From Synergistaceae bacterium (GTDB lineage: Bacteria; Synergistota; Synergistia; Synergistales; Aminobacteriaceae), in contig JAISSA010000095.1 of the NCBI GenBank assembly GCA_031273365.1, forward strand, positions 1 to 12,109: DNA of 12,109 nucleotides, written 5' to 3'. Shown piece after piece: positions 4,994-11,452 of this stretch; positions within the stretch are counted from its first letter, which is position 1; every line of letters begins with the position of its first letter. Both the position numbers and the translations under genes were made by a program. The notes below the pieces were generated by a model. The model did not search any database and was not told the origin of the DNA. It saw nothing but the letters and a program-made list of their open reading frames with translations.

Positions 4994-7552
4994 TCAGCCC
5001 AGCTCCTCGACGGCGCGCCGCATGGCGTCGATCATTTTCTGCACCTCGTCGGGCGTGTCGCATCCGTGTCGAAGCCGTTCATCGCTGACGTAACGGAAAA
5101 GACCTGCCAGGTCTTCTCCCTCGCTGCTCAGAACTCCCCTGCCAATGTGGTAACGTCCCGTCCGGACCAGGCCAAGGAGGACCCTGCCGCTCAGTTTCAG
5201 GATAAAACAATCCGGCCACGGGCCTTCCGTCGTTTCCTTCACCTGCAGGATTTGCTGCATACTTCCTTCGTCGGACAGGGTTCCGAGAATTTCATATCTA
5301 AGGGTATCCAGAGCGTATGACACCCCCAAAGCAGATTTCATGCCCTCGAGAATCTCGCCGGCCCGCTGAAAAACGTTCTCGACGATCCGCCGCTTTCGCG
5401 ATTCATCGTCCATTTCGTTCTGCCGAACGGGCTCCGAAATCCAGGGCTTCATCTCGACGAACTCCTCCGGCGGGGCCTCCTCCTTCGGGAGCTCCGGCTC
5501 TTTCAGGTCCTCGGCCCCGGAGCGCCGATGCGTCAGGATGCGATACGAAAGATAAACGCTTACCGCCAGAGCACAGCCCCGCATGACGGTAACATTCGGC
5601 AGAACGGAGAAGAAGGACAGGAAACTCAGGGAAAACAGGCAGGCTCCCGCAAGGGCAGAGAGGACCGCAGGAAACACGGGAAATTTCCTTCCCTTCAGGG
5701 GACGGCGCAGGAGCAAAAATCGAACGGCCAGGGCCCCGGCGCACGACAGCCCCAGGAGGGCGAAACTGTTGCCGAAAAGGATAAACGGAATTTCCCACGC
5801 TTTGGGAACCAAATGCTCCACTCCGGTGGATTCCACAAAAAGCAGGGAGGCCGTTATATCTCCCATTGCCATCAGGACAAAGGCACAGAAGCAGAGCCAC
5901 TCCGGTCTGGAGGGGGGCGGGGCCATCGACGCCGGATGCTCCTCCAAATCCAAATTCACATCCAAATCTAAATCCAAATCCACATCCAAATCCATGCCGC
6001 CGTCATCCGCGCTCTCCGCCTCTGCCGAATCCAGCACGGGGAAATCGGAAAGGTCCGGGAGTTCTTCCATGTTGGAATAATAACGGGTAACGGGCATCAC
6101 GTTTTCGGATGCCTCTATGGTGCTCAGCGCCTGATCGATAAGAGTATAAACCCTGTCGAAGCCCATTTCCGCGGAAAGAGTCCGCGCTTCTCCGCCAGGC
6201 AGCGTCGCGTCTTTTGCATCGGCGCTGCCCGGCGGGGCGTCGTTCGGAGGCAGGAGCGGCGAACCGCTCAGTGGCGAGCCACTCAGTGGCGAGCCACTCA
6301 GCGGCGCGTCATGCAGGCTCAGGGGAGACAGAAAAACCTCCCCGCCGTCCTCCGCGGAGACTGAATCGAAGAGCTGGACCACGGTTTCATCGAAGTCCAC
6401 AGATTTTTCCGGCTCCGGGGCCGCCGACGCGGGAAGAAGGCCTTCCTGCGCCCCTTCAGGCTCCGTTACGCCTTCCGCAGGCTCCGCGGTTAAAATTTCC
6501 GGGTCGTTTTCGTCCTTTGCCTGCAAATCTTTTGTTTCCGGATTCTCCGCTTCCGGATTCTCTGAGTTCAGGTTCTCTGCTTTCAGGCTCTTTGCGTTAA
6601 AAAAGAATTTCAGACGCCGCAGTGCGAAAAACACGCAGAGCATCAGAGCGGCGGATCCCGCATACAATCCGTATGCAGCGAGGTTCAGTTCCCCCAAAGC
6701 TGGCGCGGCGGCCTCGATAACGCCAGAGGAGCTGTCCTGAGCGATGACCGGCTGGCCGGAGGAAGCGGAGAGACCGGCGGGCGCCGCGGCGACAGCCGCC
6801 TCGGGCAGAGGGGGAAGCGCGGGAGAGTCCGGCATGAGCCCCGGAACGAGGATCAGCGACGTCACCCAGCGGTTGACGATGGCCTCAAACTGTTTTTGCC
6901 AGTGTTCTTCGTACCTGGGGAGGTACCTTATCAGCACGAGGATCAGCTTTTCTCCGTGAAAAAGGGCGACAGATCCGTATCGCGTGTCCTCTGCCGGAGA
7001 GAAGCCGGTCTCCCAGGTGGTGATGGAGATATCTTTCAGATCCGTGTTCAGCAGATTCCTGCTCACCTGTCGGACGCGCCCGTAACGGGCATTCAGCAAT
7101 CCCGCCACAAGAGGGCCTTCCGAATCCGACAGCACATCCGCCGGAAGGGTGCGGACCCTGCCCTCCCGATCGACGCCCCACATCGAAAAAACCTGAAGGG
7201 CGCCCCAGTTGTCGGCGGAAAACGTGCCGAACCTGGCGTACAGCGACTGCTGCACGTTAAACGTCAGACCGGACGAAAAGTCGGGGCTCCGCTCCGTGAC
7301 GTCGTCCTTCAAAATGACGTCCCACTCCGGGGGCAGGGAAAGCATTCCCGCGTTCTCCGTGCGGATCGGAACCCAGTCTTCCTGAAGCCCGGTCTCCTGC
7401 CATGCCGCGTCGGCGGAAACGACGTCGGCGACGGACTCCCGCGGCGGACCGAAGAGTACAGCGATCAGCAGAACGAAAAAAAACGCCGCATTTACAGGGC
7501 CATTCATAGGGCCATTCATAGGGCGAGGCTTTAAATTCATCTCGTCGGGCAT
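4994..7552 (-). CDS. Large multi-pass envelope protein of unknown function
   Basis: I do not recognise this 852-aa product. It begins with a signal-peptide-like segment (hydrophobic 22-35, possible cleavage after SVA at 43). A soluble, presumably periplasmic region (about 44-285) follows; its SLPPEWDV start and mixed alpha/beta pattern faintly recall DcrB/PsbP-like domains, which is weak. A membrane helix at about 291-312 leads to a low-complexity acidic cytoplasmic region (about 320-545). Four further membrane helices lie at about 552-575, 587-614, 627-651 and 655-673, and a charged cytosolic tail (about 680-852) ends the protein. The ATG has GAGGA 6 nt upstream. Four in-frame short tandem repeats lie inside the gene and are listed separately. 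Neighbours give no function: an inverted-repeat element separates it from the yhf-like genes downstream. Confidence 0.85.
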   Translation of the reverse strand: MPDEMNLKPRPMNGPMNGPVNAAFFFVLLIAVLFGPPRESVADVVSADAAWQETGLQEDWVPIRTENAGMLSLPPEWDVILKDDVTERSPDFSSGLTFNVQQSLYARFGTFSADNWGALQVFSMWGVDREGRVRTLPADVLSDSEGPLVAGLLNARYGRVRQVSRNLLNTDLKDISITTWETGFSPAEDTRYGSVALFHGEKLILVLIRYLPRYEEHWQKQFEAIVNRWVTSLILVPGLMPDSPALPPLPEAAVAAAPAGLSASSGQPVIAQDSSSGVIEAAAPALGELNLAAYGLYAGSAALMLCVFFALRRLKFFFNAKSLKAENLNSENPEAENPETKDLQAKDENDPEILTAEPAEGVTEPEGAQEGLLPASAAPEPEKSVDFDETVVQLFDSVSAEDGGEVFLSPLSLHDAPLSGSPLSGSPLSGSPLLPPNDAPPGSADAKDATLPGGEARTLSAEMGFDRVYTLIDQALSTIEASENVMPVTRYYSNMEELPDLSDFPVLDSAEAESADDGGMDLDVDLDLDLDVNLDLEEHPASMAPPPSRPEWLCFCAFVLMAMGDITASLLFVESTGVEHLVPKAWEIPFILFGNSFALLGLSCAGALAVRFLLLRRPLKGRKFPVFPAVLSALAGACLFSLSFLSFFSVLPNVTVMRGCALAVSVYLSYRILTHRRSGAEDLKEPELPKEEAPPEEFVEMKPWISEPVRQNEMDDESRKRRIVENVFQRAGEILEGMKSALGVSYALDTLRYEILGTLSDEGSMQQILQVKETTEGPWPDCFILKLSGRVLLGLVRTGRYHIGRGVLSSEGEDLAGLFRYVSDERLRHGCDTPDEVQKMIDAMRRAVEELG
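5944..5995 (-). repeat. 6-bp in-frame repeat tract encoding alternating Leu-Asp
   Basis: About eight copies of a hexamer of the type ATCCAA (plus strand), with single-base variants, encode the alternating DLDVDLDL stretch at about residues 521-536 of the large membrane protein. The period is a multiple of three, so slippage would change length without breaking the frame. Confidence 0.8.
6261..6305 (-). repeat. 15-bp in-frame tandem repeat, three copies
   Basis: Units at 6261-6275, 6276-6290 and 6291-6305 follow the pattern gagccactcagtggc. They encode a pentapeptide repeat (PLSGS) near residues 417-432 of the large membrane protein. Units two and three differ at one base. Confidence 0.85.
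6536..6595 (-). repeat. 15-bp degenerate in-frame tandem repeat, four copies
   Basis: Four 15-bp units (6536-6550, 6551-6565, 6566-6580, 6581-6595) encode pentapeptides of the type xxENP or xxENL at about residues 320-340 of the large membrane protein, just after its second membrane segment. Confidence 0.7.
7499..7522 (-). repeat. 12-bp in-frame direct repeat, two copies
   Basis: GCCATTCATAGG occurs at 7499-7510 and 7511-7522. It encodes PMNG repeats directly before the hydrophobic core of the signal peptide of the large membrane protein. Each unit also carries an in-frame ATG. Confidence 0.8.
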
Positions 7553-7578
7553 CGTTATCCTCGTTATTTTTAACTGAA

Positions 7579-7640
7579 AGTCATTCGCAAGCGTTCAGGC
7601 CCCACATCGCCCACCCGGGCCTGAACGTTTACAGTCATTC
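7579..7640. repeat. Perfect hairpin flanked by 8-bp direct repeats
   Basis: CGTTCAGGCCC (7592-7602) pairs perfectly with GGGCCTGAACG (7617-7627) around a 14-nt loop. AGTCATTC occurs at both edges (7579-7586 and 7633-7640), so a 46-bp hairpin sits between exact 8-bp direct repeats, as a tiny insertion with a target-site duplication would. It lies in the 161-bp gap between the MATE gene and the large membrane-protein gene. A terminator role is doubtful, since neither strand has a T-run right after the stem. Confidence 0.7.
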
Positions 7641-7713
7641 TAAAAAAATCACGCATTCCCGCCTATATTCTACTCGACAGTTTAGAGTTTCTTCGAGAAA
7701 AATATGGAAAAAA

Positions 7714-9102
7714 TCAGGGAAGCGAAAAATCTTTCCGTATTTTTCTCATCATGTGGACGAAGCACGCCCAGGCGACGCCCGCTCCGAGCACCCAGGAAAC
7801 GGGCTGAAACCACCAGATGCCCCGCTCTCCAAGCCACCAGGCGAAAAAATACGCCGTGGGGATACGACCCAGGACCGAGCGCATCAGCTGCGCCATCGTT
7901 CCGAAAAGGGAATATCCCGTCGCGACGAACGCCGAACTCAGCATGATCTGCAGGATGACCGCCGGGCAGGCGAGCAGGCTGACGCGGATGGATCGCACCG
8001 CGAGGTCCATCACCCGCTCCGAGGGGCGGAAAAGCCCGAGAAGCACGTGAGGAAAGACAAAGATAAAAAAACCGGCCGTCAGCATCATGACGCCCGCAAT
8101 CCACATGGCGCTTCGTATCCCCTCCATCATCCGCCTCAGGTCGCGCCGCCCGTAGTTGAACGCCAGAAACGGAGTCAGGGCGGAGCTGACGCCCATGGAG
8201 ACGGTAAAGTAAAAATCCTCCACGCGGATGCTCAGCATCCAGGCCGCGACCGCGTGATGGCCGAAGGACGCGAGGATGCGATTCACGACGCCGAAGCCGA
8301 ACGCGATGCTGCCCACCGAAAGCGTGAGGGGAAAACCGATGAGGGCTATGGGCTTCCAGTATTTGAGGAGGCCCGACTGAAAGGGCGGCAGGAGGGGTAT
8401 GGAAAGGTCGCTGCGCCTCATTTTGCGATGAAGCCAGGCCATGGCGAAGACGCGCCCGACGAAAGTGGCCGCGGCCGCCCCGCCCACGCCCTGGTCGAGG
8501 ACGAAAATGAAAATCGGGTCGAGAACGCCGTTGACCAGGTTGGCGATCGCCATACAGATCAGGGGCGTCACCATGTCGCCCCGACAGCGGAAGATGCAGT
8601 TCGAGACGTACATATAAGTAATCAGCGGAGCCGTCAGGGGCAGCCACATGTTGTAAGCGTAGCTTATTTTCAGGATATCCGCGTTCCCCGACGCGCCGAG
8701 CTGGTTGATAACGACGGCCGAGATGTCCGGAAAGAGCATGGGGGTCATCATGAGAGAAAGGAAATACCCCAGCGCCAGCCCCGACAGGGCGATCTTTCGG
8801 GCCGTCGCCGAGTCCCCGCGTCCCAGGTTCTGCCCGACCAGCGCGGTGATCCCTCCCACAATGCCCTCGAGCAGGGAGAACAGCACCATGTTCACCGGAA
8901 AGGTCAGAGATACGGCGGCCGTGGAAAGCTCTCCCAGCCATGATACAAAGATCGTGTCCACCATAAAAAAAAGCGTGTTCAGAAGCATCATGCCGACGGC
9001 GGGCAGAGACATCCGAATCAACGTCAGCCCGACCGATCCCGTGCCGAGGTCCTCGGGTTTCGAGAGGCAGCCTTTGAGGCACGTAAGCCATTTACCCTTC
9101 AA
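7714..9102 (-). CDS. MATE-family multidrug/metabolite efflux transporter
   Basis: MATE proteins export cationic drugs or metabolites across the inner membrane in exchange for Na+ or H+. The product has about 12 hydrophobic segments in two MatE halves. Family-typical stretches include LIRMSLPAVGMMLLNTLF with VDTIFVSWLG at the start, ITALVGQNLGRGD, and ANLVNGVLDPIFIF in the first half. I place the start at TTG 9102 (462 aa), which has GAGGAG 7 nt upstream. TTG at 9132 has an equally good GAGGAG, also 7 nt away. The frame stays open to an ATG at 9213, but that has no ribosome site, and a likely extended -10 box (9208-9200) lies downstream of it. It is divergent from the DtxR/MntR-like gene, so metal-linked control is conceivable but not shown. 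The substrate is unknown. Confidence 0.9.
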   Translation of the reverse strand: MKGKWLTCLKGCLSKPEDLGTGSVGLTLIRMSLPAVGMMLLNTLFFMVDTIFVSWLGELSTAAVSLTFPVNMVLFSLLEGIVGGITALVGQNLGRGDSATARKIALSGLALGYFLSLMMTPMLFPDISAVVINQLGASGNADILKISYAYNMWLPLTAPLITYMYVSNCIFRCRGDMVTPLICMAIANLVNGVLDPIFIFVLDQGVGGAAAATFVGRVFAMAWLHRKMRRSDLSIPLLPPFQSGLLKYWKPIALIGFPLTLSVGSIAFGFGVVNRILASFGHHAVAAWMLSIRVEDFYFTVSMGVSSALTPFLAFNYGRRDLRRMMEGIRSAMWIAGVMMLTAGFFIFVFPHVLLGLFRPSERVMDLAVRSIRVSLLACPAVILQIMLSSAFVATGYSLFGTMAQLMRSVLGRIPTAYFFAWWLGERGIWWFQPVSWVLGAGVAWACFVHMMRKIRKDFSLP

Positions 9103-9109
9103 AAATTCA

Positions 9110-9145
9110 CTCCTCGAAATTTTAGCGTCCAAAATTTTTCTCCTC
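9110..9145 (-). promoter_or_regulatory. Two tandem ribosome binding sites before the MATE gene
   Basis: GAGGAG occurs at 9115-9110 and 9145-9140 (minus strand), each 7 nt before an in-frame TTG (9102 and 9132). The two 30-bp-spaced segments look alike (GAGGAG, A/T-rich, TTG), so one may be a duplicate of the other. Confidence 0.6.
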
Positions 9146-9199
9146 GGTATCGTCGATTGAGCATCGGCGACCTCTCGACCAGCGGAGGGCGACTCAGGT

Positions 9200-9227
9200 A
9201 TTATGTCACACATGCCGCATATGTCGC
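9200..9227 (-). promoter_or_regulatory. Candidate extended -10 promoter for the MATE gene
   Basis: The minus strand carries TGACATAAT (9208-9200), an extended -10 box, and GCGACA (9227-9222) as a weak -35 with 16-bp spacing. Transcription would begin near 9193. That would leave the ATG at 9213 off the transcript and favour the TTG starts. Confidence 0.45.
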
Positions 9228-9261
9228 CTGTCCGGCTTCAGGAGTCCATGCGCCAAATTTC

Positions 9262-9290
9262 TTGACAGGCGGGGCCCTGCAGATTAGGAT
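9262..9290 (+). promoter_or_regulatory. Sigma-70-type promoter of the DtxR/MntR-like gene
   Basis: A perfect TTGACA (9262-9267) is followed after exactly 17 bp by TAGGAT (9285-9290). Start of transcription would be near 9297, giving a leader of about 130 nt before the ATG at 9429. The -10 box lies inside the first unit of the 16-bp tandem repeat. Confidence 0.6.
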
Positions 9291-9326
9291 TGAAGCAGAT
9301 TGGAATTGAAGCAGATTGGAATTGAA
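9279..9326 (+). repeat. 16-bp tandem repeat in the regulator's promoter region, three copies
   Basis: Units at 9279-9294, 9295-9310 and 9311-9326 follow gcagattggaattgaa; units two and three are identical and unit one differs at two positions. A decayed fourth unit may follow to about 9342. The array covers the -10 box and the first transcribed bases, where copy number or a bound protein could affect expression. The rest of the 9327-9428 leader holds no gene; an imperfect TTCATATGTGAA palindrome lies near 9342-9353. Confidence 0.8.
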
Positions 9327-9428
9327 GAGGCTTGGAAGAGATTCATATGTGAAGCAGGAAAGCCGTGGGCTGCGATTTGAAAGCCGGTTGCGACGGGCCG
9401 ACGGATGACGGATTGCCGGGGGTAAATT

Positions 9429-10091
9429 ATGATAACAGCTCGTACTGAGGACTACCTTGAGGAAATTTTTCTGCTCGAATGCACCGGCCGTGAAATCACC
9501 GTAACCGATCTGGCTGAACGCCTTGGCATAACCAAGGGGACGGTCACGGCTACCGTACAGAAACTGGTCGAGGTCAATCTGCTGAAACACGAACGCTATG
9601 GTGCGCTCCACCTCACCAGGGACGGCCGGCAGAAGGGGCTTATGGTTTATCGTCGTCACGAGGGGCTGCGGGCTTTTTTTCACGAACTCCTGGGCGTGGA
9701 CAGGGACCGTTCTTCGGAAATGGCCTGCAGCATGGAGCACTATATGGACACCGTTACGGACGAGCGGCTTTTCGCGATGCTGGAGTTTTTCCGGCGCTCC
9801 CGCGCCGAGCGAGCGCCCTGGGTGGACGAGATGTTCGCCGCGATGGAGAATCGTGTGGACCTGTCGAGCCCCCTCTCTGTGCTGGAAACCGGACAGAAGG
9901 GCTCCGTCGTTCGGCTTTCCGCCGATGAAGCCCTTCGCAGGAAACTGCAAAATCTGGGTTTTACCACGGGCGCGTGCATCACATGCCTCGACGCGTCGGT
10001 TGAGGATTCCGTGACGGTCTCCCTCGACGGGCGCACTTTTGTGATGCCGCGCGACGAATCCGCAGCCGTCTGGCTGCGCCCTGTGGCCTGA
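9429..10091 (+). CDS. DtxR/MntR-family metalloregulator with C-terminal FeoA-like domain
   Basis: The family represses metal uptake, or activates efflux, when Mn2+ or Fe2+ binds. An N-terminal winged helix covers about 1-65, with VTDLAERLGITKGTVTATVQKL as the recognition region. A dimerisation and metal-binding domain follows at about 66-140, and an FeoA/SH3-like domain at about 148-218 (LSVLETGQKGSVVRL to the end). Asp8, Glu11 and His77 match the MntR metal site. The pair Glu103-His104 follows Cys100, the spacing of the DtxR-type Cys102-Glu105-His106. The metal specificity is therefore unclear. It is transcribed alone on the plus strand from a TTGACA promoter at 9262 and lies divergent from the MATE gene. 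No feoB, mntH or other metal transporter is in the window. Confidence 0.9.
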   Translation: MITARTEDYLEEIFLLECTGREITVTDLAERLGITKGTVTATVQKLVEVNLLKHERYGALHLTRDGRQKGLMVYRRHEGLRAFFHELLGVDRDRSSEMACSMEHYMDTVTDERLFAMLEFFRRSRAERAPWVDEMFAAMENRVDLSSPLSVLETGQKGSVVRLSADEALRRKLQNLGFTTGACITCLDASVEDSVTVSLDGRTFVMPRDESAAVWLRPVA

Positions 10092-10095
10092 GCCG

Positions 10096-11313
10096 TCAGA
10101 CGTCGGCGAAGGCCCTGTCGAACTCGGCGATGACGTCCTCGATGCATTCGAGGCCCGCGGAAAAGCGCAACTGCCCCATGGAGATGCCGCATCGCTCCAT
10201 CTCCTCCGGCGTGTACGCCCTGTGGGATGTTTTCGCCGGGTAGGATATGGAGGTCGTCACCCCGGCCAGGCTCGGCACGAATTTCACGTTTTCGCAGGCC
10301 GCGATGAAACGCGAGGCGCCTTTTTCCCCGCCGACGATGTCCGCGCTGAGCATCCCCCCGAACCTGCCGTCGTCGAACTGTTTCGCGGCGATGGCGTGGA
10401 AGGGGGAGGAGGGGAGCCCGGGGTAGTGGACTTTTTCCACTTTGGGATGTCTTTCGAGGTATTCCGCCAGCTTTTGCGCGTTGTCGCTGTGCTGACGCAC
10501 CCGAAGCGCGAGCGTGCGCAGGCTGCGCGTCAGAAGCCAGGCGTCGAAGGGGCCGGGGATGGCGCCGTAGAGCGTCGCGAGCCTTTGCATACGCGTCACG
10601 GTCGCCGAGTCGGACAACGCGGCGCCGCAGGTGATGTCGCTGTGTCCTCCCAGATATTTGGTGGCGCTGTAGACGACGATGTCCGCCCCGAACTCCATGG
10701 GGCGGCAGAGGACCGGGGTGGCGAAGGTGTTGTCCACGATGAACGCGGCGCCGTGTCTGTGGGCGATTTCGGCGGTCTTTTGCAGGTCTGCGACCTCCAT
10801 GAGGGGGTTGGATATGGTCTCCGTGTAGACGATTTTGGTGTTGGGCTTCATGAAGTTTTCCGGACCGTCGCGCTCGAAGTCGACGAAATCGACCTCGATG
10901 CCGAAGCGGGGGGCCTCGTTTTTCAGGTAATCGTAGACGCCGCCGTAGAGAACGGGCGAGGAGACGATGTGATCGCCCGTCGAAACGTTCGCCAGAATGG
11001 CGGCGATGATGGCCGCCATGCCTGAGCCGAACGAAACGGCCCCGTCGCACCCCTCCGCGGCGGCCAGCACCTCGTGCAGCGCGTCGTAATTCGGGTTCGC
11101 CATGCGGGAATACACGTAACCCTGCTGCGTTCCCTCGTAAACGCCGTCGAGCGAGGGGACGTCGTCGAAGGAAAAGACGCTGCTCATATACACGGGCAAC
11201 ACCCTGGGCGCCGAGACGGACCGAGCCGTTTTCTTCGCCGCCTCGTTTCCGCCGCAGTGGACCAACCGGGTCATCAAATCTTTTTTCACGCCTTTTTGCG
11301 CGTCTCCGTTCAC
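10096..11313 (-). CDS. Trans-sulfuration PLP enzyme (methionine gamma-lyase / cystathionine gamma-synthase type)
   Basis: This 405-aa enzyme belongs to the Cys/Met metabolism PLP family (fold type I, homotetramers). Visible motifs are YVYSRMANP at 66-74 (Tyr and Arg that bind the neighbouring subunit's cofactor phosphate), SFGSGMAAI at 94-102, VDNTFATP at 193-200, and SATKYLGGHSD at 216-226 with Lys219 as the Schiff-base lysine. The carboxylate-binding Arg383 lies in LRFSAGLE. The LYG motif that ends in Cys116 in typical methionine gamma-lyases reads LYGG here, so that cysteine is missing. A gamma-synthase, gamma-lyase or homoserine sulfhydrylase role is then as likely as methioninase. The GTG start at 11313 has GAGGAG 11 nt upstream, rather far; ATG at 11274 is an alternative. 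It converges on the regulator gene with 4 bp between stops and no terminator. Confidence 0.88.
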   Translation of the reverse strand: MNGDAQKGVKKDLMTRLVHCGGNEAAKKTARSVSAPRVLPVYMSSVFSFDDVPSLDGVYEGTQQGYVYSRMANPNYDALHEVLAAAEGCDGAVSFGSGMAAIIAAILANVSTGDHIVSSPVLYGGVYDYLKNEAPRFGIEVDFVDFERDGPENFMKPNTKIVYTETISNPLMEVADLQKTAEIAHRHGAAFIVDNTFATPVLCRPMEFGADIVVYSATKYLGGHSDITCGAALSDSATVTRMQRLATLYGAIPGPFDAWLLTRSLRTLALRVRQHSDNAQKLAEYLERHPKVEKVHYPGLPSSPFHAIAAKQFDDGRFGGMLSADIVGGEKGASRFIAACENVKFVPSLAGVTTSISYPAKTSHRAYTPEEMERCGISMGQLRFSAGLECIEDVIAEFDRAFADV

Positions 11314-11452
11314 GACATCGCACTCTCCTCGTTGTTATGGGCTCAAATTTTTATGCTCTGCTATTTTACTGCGAAATATTCTGCCCGTGCCCTGAACGGA
11401 TACACGGAACGTATCACAATCAGTGGTGTGGAAACCCTCCGAATTATTTCAG

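Noticed and set aside
4800..5063. An 87-codon minus-strand frame through the inverted-repeat element
   Set aside because: It overlaps the 3' end of the large membrane-protein gene, has no family resemblance, and its openness follows from the repeat sequence.
7592..7627. Hairpin as the MATE terminator
   Set aside because: No T-run follows the stem in the minus direction; the T-run at 7648-7642 lies before the hairpin instead.
7753..8943. A 396-codon open frame on the plus strand and a 469-codon frame at 7682-9091 on the minus strand
   Set aside because: Both are shadows of the MATE gene in GC-rich DNA: Arg/His/Gly-rich translations with no family resemblance.
9740..11323. A 527-codon minus-strand frame across the trans-sulfuration gene and into the regulator
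   Set aside because: The translation is Arg-rich nonsense in a shifted frame; the 405-codon frame carries all the family motifs.
11399..11415. GATAC-N7-GTATC palindrome upstream of the trans-sulfuration gene
   Set aside because: It could be an operator, but a single 5-bp-arm palindrome is expected by chance and no second copy or bound regulator is apparent.
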